From contig NC_081412.1 in NCBI RefSeq assembly GCF_030272615.1, positions 542,206,335 through 542,270,334 on the forward strand: a DNA stretch of 64,000 bases. The letters are read 5' to 3'. Made by a program: the position numbers and the translations under genes. The stretch's first letter is position 1, and each line of letters starts with the position of its first letter. The stretch comes from Cryptomeria japonica (lineage: Eukaryota > Streptophyta > Pinopsida > Cupressales > Cupressaceae). This document shows positions 1 to 11,520 of the stretch, in pieces. A model generated the notes under the pieces. The model was not told the DNA's origin, ran no database searches, and worked only from the letters and a program-made list of their open reading frames with translations.

Positions 1-1613
1 GCATAGAAGCATTGTTAGAAAGACGCTTTGGTGAATGTAGAGGGACCTCATTACTTCTCGCAGAATTAGACTTAACGCCTAATTTCGTTGTTTTCTTCCT
101 AGCAACCCACGCTGCGGTCCTTTCCACAACTCCTTTGGTCCTTAACTATATATCATCTTTCTCTTCCTCATCCCAATCAATTGGAGGTATTTCAATTTTT
201 GCATGGGCTAAGTATCCTGGTTTGAATAGCTCTAGATAGTCCTCTTCGAGCCCCTCAGTGTCCAACTTTACCTGTAATGAAACGACTTGTTCTAACACCA
301 TCCTCATATTTCCCTTTTTGAAAACCTCAAGCTCATCTCTATAGTCTTCCCAGAAGTCTTCTAATTGTGGCATTGGGAGGTATGGCATTAGACCAAGACT
401 TCAGGAAAAACCCTTATTATCAAAACCTTTCCTTTCAGGATACAAGGAAAAATTGAAATTCTTGAGATCTACTCCAATACTCAAAGCGTCGGACATCGAA
501 CTACAGGACAACACGCCCAATTGAATGGGAAATGACCCTCCCATTTATCCCTAGGTTGTGCCTTTTTTATTACAGAAGTCAGCTGCCTACATATCTCCGC
601 CAGAATAAAGCAATTTGCACAAAAATGAGGGAGCTTGAAAGGCTCATCTTCAAAACCGCCTATCCTTATGTAACAAAAGTGCGGAAACTGGATATAGAAA
701 CTACCAAACCTATTTATCAATGTCTATGCATCCTCAGAGATTCTTTTGGCTTTCATATTCTTCAATTCATGGCACAAGTCGCCTAGAAAAGCATTGTGCA
801 CCCTTCTGACTGCAAGGCCTTATCCTTTTGCAGCATGGGATAGAACTCATACATGGGAACATCCTCCTCAGTGAGCTGTTTTGGTATTCCAGCTAACTCC
901 TTAACACATGCCAAGCAATACAAGAGATACGAAGACATAAAAAAGTTCTGTTTGAACTATTTAGCCATACTCAGTTGTTCTCTCATTGAATCAGCAATCA
1001 ATTCAGCCCAATCAAGATACTGCTTCCCTTCCAAAACCAACTGCACGTAGCAATAAATCCAGTCATCGAAGTTGTAAGCTTCAGCAGACCCTCTGGCCCA
1101 GTGCAACAAAAGCATAACATCATGAATGTGAGGAAACATGTGATTCTTATTAGGATTCTTGGGTAACCTAGAACCACCTCTTTGAGGAACCTTCAACCAG
1201 AATTTTGCTACGTTGTTATGGTGTCCGGTTCTGTCCGCGTTGAACTCGATGATTGACTAAGAAGGGGAAAACTTAGAGAACTGGTAATCAGGTATCTTGA
1301 AGATGGAGGAAATTACTTCATGATTTATGGCAAGAAGGGTTTCACCATTGTCTCTCCTAATAGTCTCAGAGACTGGGTCATATCTAGCGATACATTCCTG
1401 AGTCAATTATGGGCAAGGAATGGTTGGGGGAAAAGCTATCACTTCTATGAGACCGCTACTCAAAATCTCCACACCAAAATATTTGTCAATTCCCTTGAAC
1501 ACCCTCTCTTTTAAAACCTCAAGATTTTCCCCTTTAAGGTCGGTATCGCTAACTATGGATTCAGTACATGCGAGGCTAAAAACAATCCCGAACAAATGCA
1601 ATGTGGACTTCAT
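1..1613 (-). pseudogene. Decayed coding remnant, unrecognised plant repeat-associated protein (partial)
   Basis: Reading the minus strand from 1613 down to 1 gives long protein-like stretches joined by stops and frame changes. Examples are a segment at 1407-1613; one at 957-1250 containing EFNADRTGHHNN and then WAELIADSMREQL; one at 845-930 containing SSYLLYCLACVKELAG; one at 481-700; and an acidic-to-basic tail at 1-388 ending VVERTAAWVARKK. The sequence reads through single stops (for example SPS*SI near 1254 and MAK*FK near 955), so one protein of roughly 450-500 residues seems to have decayed here. I do not recognise the family and assign no function. The style, hydrophilic with no membrane segment, resembles Gag-like or PMD-like proteins spread by plant retroelements, but that is a guess. 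The left end runs off the window. Confidence 0.5.
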
Positions 1614-2699
1614 AATTCAAAGTAATATGCCTTAATTGGTTGCAGCAAACCTTTCTATGAGAGAGAAAATGCAAGTAAAAACTACTGGAGAGAACAAGAA
1701 AAGGACTCACCTTCACAGTTGACCAACTAGACGACGACTAGCAGCAAACAAGACTCCTATCCAGGAAAAACAAAACCGTAGCAGCGAGGAACAAATGCAG
1801 AGCACTAATAATCCTTCATACCTTATAGTGAGGGCAATGATACGGAACCATTGAATGCAATAACTCTAAATGTCAGTCTGAGTGTGTTAAGTTTGTGGAT
1901 TGGACCTCGCACGCATGCATTGAATGTATGGCAGCATTTTTGAAGTAACTGCCAGTTCCTGAAATGATTACTTACTTTGAAAAGCCAAGGATTGACGTCA
2001 CTGAAGACATGGTTCACCTTCCTCATATTTGGCAATAAATGCAGCATCAAATCATTTAACCCGCAGGACCCACCAACTTCGTACACATATGAACATCGTG
2101 AACAGACTTCATTAGCGTTCAAGTAGTTCAAGATGTACACCGCACTCAAGAAAAATCTTTGCCGAGAAAATTAATTATGCCAAGCTGCTGACCATTTGTG
2201 CTATATTGAACATGTTGAACACATTTGAACCTCTTGAACTTGGTTCAATGAGTTCAATGCCCAGAGAGAAATGAAGTAACATATTACCGAATAAGAAACT
2301 TTTAGAGAGCCACTGCAAGACACTTAAAGAAAATGTTAGAATGAAAACCTCCCTGAACACCTAGGAACCTATGGAACCTAAATGAACCTATTGATCCCGG
2401 TTCAAGATGGTTCAACATGTTCAGAGGGTTCAACCAATTACTAAAACTCAACCTTTTTGATTGAAAGATGATTTATAAATGTACTAAGGGCTTGAACCAA
2501 GGCGTTACAAGAAAGACAAGGACTCTGAATGGAAAAAAAAAATTATTAGGATGACTCGCTCTTGTCATGAGGAATGAATAATGCAGTAACACATTCATCC
2601 TCCAAATGCATATCAAAAACACACATGGACCTATGAGTAATCCATTATTCACAATACAAAACCAAGCTAAAGACTAACACACCAAAATGTAGAAAATGC
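1614..2699. other. Intergenic stretch without a supported gene
   Basis: No domain or recognisable protein is visible on either strand. A 108-codon minus-strand open frame at 1823-2149 has no recognisable motif and I do not count it as a gene. The right half (2205-2510) is unusually rich in TTGAAC/GTTCAA hexamers, listed separately. Confidence 0.4.
2205..2510. repeat. Cluster of TTGAAC / GTTCAA motifs
   Basis: About fifteen copies of TTGAAC, its reverse complement GTTCAA, or close GAACC variants lie within 300 bases, in both orientations, some forming short palindromes around CATG. They may be remains of a decayed short-unit tandem repeat. No function is assigned. Confidence 0.35.
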
Positions 2700-3420
2700 A
2701 CTCAAAACTAGGTGCTCCTGCACCATCCATGTCCTCTGAATCTAAAGTGAATCGACCTAGTCACAACAATATGCTCGTAAGCCCACACTTGCAGTAATGT
2801 AACCCAACACCCCAATTCACAAGCACTAAGGTAACAAACTGGTGCATATCATGGTATACATGTGCCAAAATGCATAGCCCTCATACGAATCTCATGTGCT
2901 ATGTGATGAGGATCTCCAAAGTCCTCCCCCATCCAATAGCTAGACATTGTGTAGCTCTGTCGGGACATAAGAACTTGTTGTTCATCCCTCCCACTATAAC
3001 TACTAACCTCTGTCTACTAGAATACATGACATCCTAGCTTAGGTGTCCTGGTCTCAACTCAAGATCCATGTCTATGAAGACTTGTCAGAGTGCATCCATG
3101 TCTCCCTCTTGTTCATACACTACGAGATCCCCATGGATCAGAACTCATAGTATCCTGTATGAATCCTCTAAGGTGACTAACATCTTGCTAGTCAACAAAT
3201 AAAATGTTAACATCTTTGAGTGCCATCTCTCCGCAAGAGTAGTCAGCAATCTGGTGTTCATCCTAATCTCTGGCATTTATAACACATGTCTCAAGCCCAT
3301 AGCCTCAATAGTAACACAATCCTCAAAGGTCAACTCTAGTCGTAACCACTGAGTCATGAGAAACATCTCTCTAGACTAAATCTAGGGTAAGTACTCTTGC
3401 ATCCAATCAAATCAATCATG
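2700..3420 (-). pseudogene. Plant mobile domain (PMD, aminotransferase-like) protein remnant
   Basis: The minus strand from about 3420 reads QWLRLELTFEDC, later LLTTLAERWHSKMLTFYL and then TLEDSYRILRVLIHGD with one stop. This is the recognisable core of the plant mobile domain: in intact members, a VERWRPETHTFHLP-like segment is followed by TLxDVxxLxGLPVDG. Near the end, after a frame change at about 2790, the strand reads LLQVWAYEHIVVTR, the usual WAWEH motif close to the end of the domain. At least six stops and one frameshift make it non-functional. PMD proteins occur as host genes of the MAIN/MAIL1 group and as cargo of Mutator-like and Gypsy elements. With no host context here, a transposon-borne copy is the likelier origin. 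Identification rests on motif order only. Confidence 0.65.
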
Positions 3421-4240
3421 TCAATCCTAGTGGTACTCATGTTCATCACATAGTTCTATTTATCTTATCCTATCCTAGCCTAGTGGTATCTATGTCTATC
3501 ACATGGTCCTGCTCATCAGTCTCTATCCTAGTGCATATGCCTATCACATTGCACTTGATCCTATCTTGCTAGAGCACTCGCTTGATTTTATCAATTCGAT
3601 GACTTATCCTATATTCAACTTAGCAAATCTACTTATTTAGGGCACCTGTTGAGTGAATCCTCTCAATAGTTTATCCAATTGGCAACATATGTTTATCATA
3701 GAATTGTCAATTCTAGCCTATCTTTTAGTTTGTGTCCATGGGGCACCTGTTGGGTGATTCCTCTCGGCAGTTTATTCAATTGACAACGTATTTTATCACA
3801 AAACTGTCAATTTTTGTCTATCCTAGACATCAACGTGTTTTTGCTATGTAGACGTGTCTTTACCCCACCTATACATGTGTGATAAACTACTGTCAATTTT
3901 TGTCTATCCTAGACATAGACACATTTTTGCTACGTAGACATGTCTTTACCCCACCTATACACGTTTTGACAACAAAAACGTGTTGTCTTAGCACAAACGC
4001 GACACTGGTAGACATATATGCCTTTTTGCCTCACATATGCACCTGTTTATCACATACATGGCTTTGTTCTACCTAAATGTGCCTTTTTGTCATAGGTGAG
4101 TCTGTTCATCACAGACGTGCCCATACTCATGCATAGATGTGATTACAATCATAAATGAACCCTAATTTGACCTGGACGTGATTGTTAATCATATACGTGT
4201 GCAAAACCTAACCTACACGCGCTAAGCCCTAATGTCGATT
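3421..4240. repeat. Degenerate tandem-repeat tract rich in ACGTG and TATCCTAG motifs
   Basis: At 3425-3560 three diverged units begin CCTAGTG and continue with a short CATGTTCATCACAT-like string. At 3640-3800 two units share GGCACCTGTTG and end in AATTGTCAATT or AACTGTCAATT. At 3804 and 3890 two near-identical units begin CTGTCAATTTTTGTC, a period of 86 bases. From 3830 to 4200 the core ACGTG or its variants recurs at irregular spacing. No credible coding frame is present. The tract lies upstream of the minus-strand PMD remnant and could be its former 5' region. Confidence 0.45.
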
Positions 4241-4708
4241 CTGTTTTTTTGTTTAACTATACTAAAATACATTAATTGAAGCAATAAATGCAAAAATGTA
4301 CAAAGCAAGATTCAGGTACATACTAGATCACCCATGTTGTCTGGTCTCTGGAACCATCGAACGCGATCGAATTTGTGTAGCCTATTTGCCATCTCTCCTG
4401 CTCTGCTAACTGCTCTCTAAGTTCTAGGTGCTCTTATTTTCTAAATGTTGTGGATGCCAATGAGGATTTTTTGCTTGTGGCTTGAACATATAGGCTGCTT
4501 AACTCTAGTCTCTCATGTTAGTCTTTTCTTCTCAAGTCATTCTCTTCCCTGTAAGTTTTTCTATCCTTTCTCTCTTATCGAGAGATTGTTTGCACCTTTT
4601 TTTCATCCAATCTAGGGGGCATATCATTCACGTCTTGGGTAAACTTTGTATCAATTTTTCTTCTCTAAGCCAACGCGACAGGTTGCATTGTCTCAAAGAG
4701 GAGCAAAA
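4241..4708. other. Stretch with no supported feature
   Basis: It is AT-rich, and the only open frame is a short one of 68 codons at 4515 with no motif. The last bases (AAAGAGGAGCAAAA) are purine-rich and directly precede the possible LTR start at 4709, so they may be the polypurine tract of a lost element. Confidence 0.3.
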
Positions 4709-5424
4709 TGTAGACACCTAAAATTGTCCTCTTTAATTAAATAAATATTTTTTATTTATTTAATTATTTTATCCTAAGTCTTCTTTTAATTAAATAATCT
4801 TTATTTATTTAATTAATTCATTTATCCTTTTCTAACCCCTTTTATCATTTAAATAAATATTTTATTTATTTAAAATTATCTTCTCCTAAATTAAATAAAT
4901 ATTTTATTTATTTAATTGGCCCCACTTCTTCTATTAATTAAACAAATATTTGTTTATTTAATTAACTCATTATCTTTTTCTTCTATGAAACATGTCACTT
5001 ATCTCTTAATCCTCTCCTACCTACTCCCTTCACTATTTTATTATTTCTTTTACCCACCCTTTAATCCTAGCCGGCCATTTATTTATTTTCAACTCTTAAT
5101 CTTATCCCTTCATTTTCTAAAGCATCGTATATATAAGAGGATAATTTCTTCATTATCAACCCTAATCAATCAATTAGCTAATCAACACTTATGTAATCAA
5201 GCTACTTCAACCATAATCCATTCTTTGTTGAGCTCTTGTGCACATATAAAATCTGAGAGCAGATATATCAAACAAGATCAATGGAGATTGAAACCCTACT
5301 TGGCATGTGAATGGTATTATTGTTTTATTTTGTGTATTTGCATGTTCTTAGGTATTTTCATTGGTGTATGGTGATTTTTTTGTTGTAAAATGAGGTTTTT
5401 CATTATGGTTTTACAATAGTTTTA
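4709..5424 (+). repeat. Probable LTR fragment with AT palindromes
   Basis: The fragment starts TGTAGACACCTAAA, the same 14 bases as the LTR at 58815, and is preceded by a purine-rich run. Its first 230 bases carry repeated AATTAAATAAATATTT / TATTTATTTAATT palindromes. A TATA-like box stands at 5128 and is followed by an RNA-leader-like region. The right side is cut at 5425 by the insertion of the gag-only Copia element, so the LTR end and a primer site cannot be seen. It could be a truncated LTR of the same superfamily as the right-hand Gypsy-like element, although the rest of the sequence differs. Confidence 0.45.
5128..5136 (+). promoter_or_regulatory. TATA box of LTR-like fragment
   Basis: TATATATAA followed by GAGG lies about 420 bases inside the LTR-like fragment, a plausible U3/R boundary position. 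It is motif-based only. Confidence 0.35.
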
Positions 5425-5702
5425 TGTTAGACACAATGTACCACCGACAGGGGGGCGAATCAGTGGTTCTCAAATTATTCTCCCTTAAACTCTTAAGTAT
5501 ATGTATCGGTCAACATACTAAGGCTAAGATAACCTACCAGTATGCTAAGGAGGGATTACTCAATGCAATCACACACAAGGAGACATCACATAACACCATC
5601 ATATATGAGGAAAACCCAAGATGGGAAAAACCTCGATGAGAATTGTTGTTGGAGTCTACTGCTCCAATCCAACCTCACAATGAATCTTTGATTACAATGT
5701 TT

Positions 5703-5835
5703 AGGGCACCAACCCAAGGAGTACCAACCCTTGATTTAGGAAACCAACCCAAGGAGCACCAACCCCTAATTTTAGGACACCAACCTAAGGAGCACCACCC
5801 CCTGATTTAGGGCACCAACCCAAGGAGCTATAACC
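5703..5835. repeat. 37-base minisatellite in Copia LTR
   Basis: About four units of roughly 37 bases are built on GGGCACCAACCCAAGGAGCA followed by CCAACCCCTAATTTA. The same array occurs at 11800-11930 in the sister LTR, so it predates the insertion. Confidence 0.65.
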
Positions 5836-6251
5836 CCTGCACCAAGCTACAACTCAGTGATCTAAAATGAGTATATTCAAATACAAAATTAATAGTCTTA
5901 TTACAAATAGATTTTGTAACTCTTCTGCAAATATCTCTACTGGATCTTCTATCTAGTTCACTGTCGGCACCCTGCTCACCCTCTCACTGCTATAACCTCA
6001 CTCTCTATTGCACTCTTTCTGCTTCAACCTCTTCTCCTTCTTTGTCGGTTATACTCTCTGTCAGTTCTACACTTTACCGGTTCTCTCTTCTCTCTGCTAT
6101 ACCGTTGCTCTCCACCAGTACCACACTGTCGGTTCTATGCCTTCCTTCTCTACAATCTTCTGCACTTTTTCTCTGTCGGTATGGTCATTGTCAATTCTTC
6201 ACTTCTGTTGTCGGTTGAAAACTTCAACCCTATTCTTCCTCACACTTAGTC

Positions 6252-6357
6252 TCTTCTTCTTCTTCTTCTTCTTCTTCTTCTTCTTCTTCTTCTTCTTCTT
6301 CTTCTTCTTCTTCTTCTTCTTCTTCTTCTTCTTCTTCTTCTTCTTCTTCTTCTTCTT
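6252..6357. repeat. (TTC)n microsatellite, about 35 units
   Basis: An uninterrupted TTC/GAA run of about 106 bases. The matching place in the sister LTR (about 12350-12366) has only a short imperfect CTTATTTTTCTTCTTGG, so the run expanded in one LTR after insertion or shrank in the other. It produces a meaningless poly-Phe open frame. Confidence 0.9.
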
Positions 6358-6437
6358 GGTGAGCACTTGACTAATTTATTCTCCCATGCAGCAAAACTCT
6401 CTCATTCAACAACAGCCTTCATCGATTTTGGCTTGCA

Positions 6438-6445
6438 TATTTATA
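6438..6445 (-). promoter_or_regulatory. TATA box in left Copia LTR
   Basis: On the minus strand the LTR reads CTATAAATATGC. The same motif is kept at 12446-12453 in the right LTR, the 5' LTR that would drive transcription. Its position upstream of the repeat array and LTR end fits a U3 promoter. Confidence 0.5.
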
Positions 6446-8132
6446 GACTGGTTTTCCCACCAAAAGCCAATTTAAATTTCAGGTGGTTAGGGTTTCCTCA
6501 TCAACCTCGAGGCAAACAAAATCTAATTAGATCTCATTTGATCTGATTGCCTAGATTGATGAACTGTAACTCATCAATTAATCCTGCCATTATCGTGCCT
6601 TCATGAGCACGCCTTCTATATTTGGAAATCTGCTTTTAACCTATCGATGGATATCTTTGTCAATCACCAAGAATGGACTCATGGTTCCCTTCACCTGCCT
6701 CTATTTTCTCAATTGATTTGTGTTGGATCTTTGTTGTCCATTTGACCTCGAGCTGCAAACCTTTGTTGTGCATCTTGTGAATCTTGCAGTCAACATAAAT
6801 GTTGACTTGTCACCTTCTACTCGCCGCCTGACACTTTACCAACTCAATTAAGCTGACTTGTGCATGCATGCCACTTCACCTCCACATGGCCTCTATGTTG
6901 GCATCCACCTTTTCTAGATCATCTATGTCAGTATGGATAGGATCAGTGACCAACTCCATTATCGGGTTCATCTACCGGCTTACTAACCCTGCCAGTTAAA
7001 CCCTTAACCGGTCTATCATCAACCTTGCACTTTTATTTTCTTCAGGTGGAACACTCAACTGGTCAGCACTCTTGCTAACCTTCCTTATGCACACCTTCAT
7101 CAGATGGGAGTCTTCTACATCTACACTTTGTTGCATTACCAGTGGACATAAATATCAGTAAAACCCATAATGACACCATGTCATTAACCTTCAACTATTT
7201 CAATCTAAGACATCTGCAAGCTGGTTGTCCTCTCTTATCTGCAGTTGCTCAGTCTTTCCTTCTTCATCATTATACCGAACATCATCTCAATTGGTTTTTC
7301 AAAGATGACAAACCCATCACTTCTTCATTTGTCCTGGCAACTCATCATGCCTTTTCAGTTGGTCCAGTGTATATCCCTGATTTCATGCACTTGAGGCATC
7401 CTTTTGTTATTCACTAGTAGCTCCAGTGTGAGCCTTCAAACACCTACCCTCAAATCTTTTGTCTTATCTCACAGAACTATGATGCACACTTTGCATAATA
7501 GGAGATGAACTCTACTTACCGGTGGGAGTGGATCCATGTCTTCTACATCCTGCAATGCACTCATGTGGCTTCCCTGTTTGTGCAACATATCTTCAAACAG
7601 GCACATGTGATCCAGTTTGGGAACACTCATTGTTAGTCATCTCTTCAAGTGGTGAATGCATCAATATTTGGTGGGAGTCATGTTGTTCATCATCCACACA
7701 ACATACCAGTGACTTGTTCATCCTTCTCCTCCTGTGTTGATGTGATATAGGTAACATTCTACATCTTCATCACAATCAACAACTCAACATCTTGCTCATC
7801 ATGCTTGTACACCGCTCATAGGCTTGTCGATTAGCAACTACACACTATCAACACATCACTTACCAGTTGACATCCTCTCCTTACCAGTGATAGACTATAT
7901 TGGTAACTAGTTCATATATTCAACACAAGTCAAACACTAACTTGTGTACCAGTGAATCCAAAGGTCATTGTACTTAATGACATTATCTCCTTTACCTTAT
8001 CGGTGTTCTACAATACAAGATGATATCAAAGACATCTCATCCTATATGCATCCATGACAATGTTGCACATACATCTCTTATATCGGTAGCTCTTCTATAC
8101 CAGTTGACATCAATGACAACTTAATGCCAACA

Positions 8133-8146
8133 ATTTCCCCCTTTGG
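8133..8146 (-). promoter_or_regulatory. Polypurine tract of gag-only Copia element
   Basis: The minus strand reads CCAAAGGGGGAAAT immediately before the 3' LTR start TGTTGGC. This is the expected priming site for plus-strand DNA synthesis. The same G-rich tract, CCAAAGGGGGAGAT, is found in the Copia element at 22355, which ties the two families together. Confidence 0.7.
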
Positions 8147-9439
8147 CATTGATGTCAATACATGTAGTATCTGACATACTACATAATCTCTTTTCCCCTT
8201 TGTGTGATCCAACTCTCCTCCTTTGTATAATAAATGGATTCTCACACATGTAGTATGTGGTATACTATAGGATCTTTCTCCCCCTTTGACAACAATTGCA
8301 GAGGGCACTGTCAGGGTCTCTCACTCCTCCTTGTATCTATGGGCACTGACAAAGATCTTTCTTCCCTTTTCTTTACTAGATGCATCTCCTCCTATGATAC
8401 TATCATTTTTTATATCTTCTCAAGTCACAGTACTTGAGATGGAGAACTCAACCACCAATTGATACCAATTTAGTATGCAAATTTGATATTAATTGTTAAA
8501 GCACTCAATTGCAGAAGGATGTGTCAATGAATACTGCTCACCAGCCAGTCAAACTGCATCATCTCCCATTTGATACCAAATTTCTTTAGAATCAAGTGTG
8601 ATTGTACTATGAATACAACCAACCAGATGAAAAGTAGATACCCCTAATCATGAAATTATCTTGGGTATTCCTACAATAATTTCCATCATCTGCAATTTAG
8701 GCAGTCAGTATCATCACAAGTTCAAGCATGTCAATTTTGCTTCATAAGAACTTGAACTCCCCCTAAGTCATACATCTCAGGTCCTCATTTCCTGTCAGGT
8801 CCAATACCAGGGCTACAATCATCTCCATATTTTGGTTGAGTTGTGCAAATGTGATCATTTGATGATATTTTAGCTCCATTATATCCACCACAGCCTATGA
8901 CATGATCCTGGATGTACACAATGTCATACAATGTCATCATCAAGTCATAAATCAAACCAGTTAGCCCAAAAACATGTATGCCTACATGAACAACAACCAG
9001 GCCAACATATGTCATTCAGGTCTTCATCAACACCACCTGAGACATAAACTCCTCATTCCATGCTATCAAGGCTAATGCAATGATCTCTAGCCCCATTGTC
9101 TTATATAACTTGCAAGAACCTATTAGCATTCATACTGGTTTCCTGTACCGGTCCATCATCACTACCAGAGCACCTTTCTGTAACTCCTGACATTTTGTGT
9201 CACTTTGCATCTGATTCCGACTATTAATTTATCATCCATTAACACAACAATAGTGATCCATCTTTCATTTGTAGGTGTGTAGCCAAGGTCGCCACTACAC
9301 ACACATATCATCTCATTTTCTTCTTTCATACCGGTAGCAGCTTATCCTTCCATGTGTCCTTCTTCACTGGGGGATTGAATGATAAGTTCAGTGTATTACC
9401 GCCCCTATGGTCTTGGATCTCCTTTAAGCCTTAGAAGAT
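8147..9439 (-). other. Internal non-coding region of gag-only Copia element
   Basis: The 1.3 kb between the end of gag and the polypurine tract show no pol motif on the minus strand (no DSG protease motif, no integrase zinc motif, no YVDD-like box) and no motif-bearing frame on the plus strand. The longest open frame (8785-9015, minus, 76 codons) is not recognisable. Confidence 0.5.
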
Positions 9440-11474
9440 ATCACCTATGCATTGAATGCACAATGTTGGTCCATGGTTGCATCCTCTTGCTTCTTCCACC
9501 GTACCTTCTTGGTCTCATTCTTCTTCCCATTTTCAGTCTCGGGAGCAGGTTTTACCTTCTTATGCAGATTGGTCCTTGATCTACCATATTCTCCCATATG
9601 ACCGGGAGCAGTGCTATAGTAGCACACACATCCATGCCAATCTAATGAATGGGAAACCTTCTAACATACTGGTTTGACCATCTTCTTCTAGTCATGTTGT
9701 TGTGACTAGCAACCGAAACCAGTGGGCCTCTTGATCCTGTAGGGACATTTATCCTTTGGTTCCATGTAGGTCTCTGACTTCCATATGCTCTGTATCAATT
9801 TCTATGTTGAGCATAGCTACTATACCGACTTCCATGTGATTGTAAGTCCTTCTTCCTGCATTCATCAATTCTATGGCTTGATCTATTGCAGTTATAACAA
9901 ATACTATTTGCATAACCGGGAGAATAAATATGCATGTATCTACTCCTTGATACATTTTTCTCATATGCATGATGTCTATGAGATCCTAGATTATTCCTTC
10001 TAGATCCCTTTCTACATTCTTCTACCCTATGGCCATGACCATTACATGCAAAGAAATAACTGGAGAAGGAAGGTTTATAACTTACAAACTTATTCTGCCA
10101 TGCATGGGGAGATCTTATCGGCTTAGTATCTCCATTTTTGCTTCTCTGGGGATAGATCCTAGGTTGTCCATGCTCTACAACTCTTCCATATGTTCTCTTC
10201 TTTTCCCACACTTGCTTTGTCCTGTGGGCAACAACATTTCCTTGTCCTCTACCGATAGGAGTTCCTCTTTGATGTCTTCTCATGTTCTTGCTTCTGGTGA
10301 AGTTGTCTTCTCCCATCTTCCCTTTTCCTTTGGGATCTACATTGTTCCTCCTTTCAACATGGGTCTTCATTCTTGTCTGCAAGTCTTCACCAGTTATGGT
10401 TAGATCAACCTTCTTCCGGGGAGTATTCCAGATAGTGAAGGTCTGTCCCTTGTTCTCTCCATTTGAGGAGACAAACACAATGTCATTATGGGGGATATTC
10501 TTGTTGGTGGAGCATTCACCAACACCACTTCCTAATCCATCAGTGTCCTTGGCATGCTTTTTCTTTTTCAACATTTTTTCCAAGGCATCATTGTTGCCAT
10601 CAAACCAGATTCTTACCTTGAGCTCATCCTGATACTTCTCAAGGTCATTTCGGATAATTTTCATTTCTCCAACTAGCTGCAGATATTCTTTATCTTTTGT
10701 ATCTATCTCAGATGCTAGATCTTTACACTGACACTCCTTGGTGTCTTCTTGTTGAATCTTTAAGTCTGGGATGCATTTCATAGATTATTCAAGGCATTTG
10801 ATCAACCAATTCTACTCCACAATAGAAACATTCTTTAATAGATTGTATTCATTTCTTACTCTACTGAGTTCTTCAAGTGCGTTTACAATCTCTCCTTCAA
10901 GATCAACTTTTGCTTCCTCTTCTTCTTCACCTTCACTATCACTGCCAAACACATCTTGTTGGTAGGAGTGATCTGCATGATCAGTCTCAAATGTGTACCT
11001 CTCATCTTCTTATTCTTGAGCCATAAAGAGGTTGGTTCCTTCATCATCATTGTTATGACTGCTAGCAAACCTACCTTCATCATTTGTAGATATATGAGAT
11101 GCATTTCTCATCTTGTCTTCACAAACCAGTTTTGTAGTAGTAGGGTCATTTCTATAGAGCTTCTTCAATCTTTCCCATAAGCTTTTTATCAATTTTCATA
11201 TGTCCACATGTAAGGAAACATCATCAGATAAACCATAGAGTATAGTCTTCTTTGTTGCATCATTGCACTAGTTTCTTCTCTTTACATCAGAATTGGTGGG
11301 AGGATTGACTTTACTAGGACAGCTATTTACAACAGACATCCACACATCAAACTCTAGGGAGGAGAAGTAGACTTCCATTATGCAACTCCAAATGGAATAG
11401 TTTGAACCATAAAATACTGTAGTAGGGATTGACACTAAGTAGACCATTGTGTCCTTAAGCCAGAATCTACCCAA
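9440..11474 (-). pseudogene. gag: Copia Gag (capsid/nucleocapsid), decayed
   Basis: One minus-strand frame runs from 11474 to 9795 with about five in-frame stops, then continues after a frameshift to about 9445. The N-terminus (11440-11330) has FYGSNYSIWSCIMEVYFSSL, the DUF4219/UBN2-type motif of Copia Gag. The middle (10960-10560) is acidic and coiled-coil-like with many Glu and Lys. The C-terminal half is basic and holds a knuckle FFACNGHGHRVEEC, in which the first Cys is Phe; a complete CX2CX4HX4C knuckle CYNCNRSSHRIDEC at about 9880; and a decayed third one (CYYSTAPGHMGEYG) near 9600. Gag forms the particle that packages element RNA. The stops (TAG, TGA, TAA) make this copy inactive. No pol follows. 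Confidence 0.8.
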
Positions 11475-11504
11475 GCTAGAGAAAGCTTATCAACCAAGAA
11501 CCTT

Positions 11505-11518
11505 GAGCTTTGATACCA
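11505..11518 (-). promoter_or_regulatory. Primer-binding site, initiator tRNA-Met type
   Basis: The minus strand reads TGGTATCAAAGCTC two bases after the LTR end CTAACA. It matches the standard Copia primer site TGGTATCAGAGC, complementary to the 3' end of initiator tRNA-Met. This fixes the element orientation and identifies the right-hand repeat as the 5' LTR. Confidence 0.8.
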
Positions 11519-11520
11519 AT

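Larger units (their letters stand above)
5425..8132 (-). repeat. 3' LTR (left copy, 2708 bp) of gag-only Copia element
   Basis: It begins TGTTAG and ends GCCAACA in plus coordinates; on the element strand this is TGTTGGC...CTAACA, the usual TG...CA ends. It sits directly next to a purine tract (8133-8146 on the minus strand). It contains a 37-base minisatellite (5703-5835), a TTC microsatellite (6252-6357) and a minus-strand TATA box (6438-6445). At 2.7 kb it is far longer than a typical plant Copia LTR. Confidence 0.8.

Noticed and set aside
1823-2149. 108-codon minus-strand open frame
   Set aside because: No domain, no neighbour support and odd composition (Cys, Asn, His-rich). Not distinguishable from chance.
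4916-5374. 152-codon plus-strand open frame rich in Leu, Phe and Ile
   Set aside because: It lies inside an AT-rich LTR-like fragment; hydrophobicity follows from base composition.
5703-5835. Possible CRISPR-like array
   Set aside because: Units are adjacent, without unique spacers, in a plant LTR; it is a minisatellite.
6008-6370. 120-codon frame ending in poly-Phe
   Set aside because: Product of the TTC microsatellite in an LTR.
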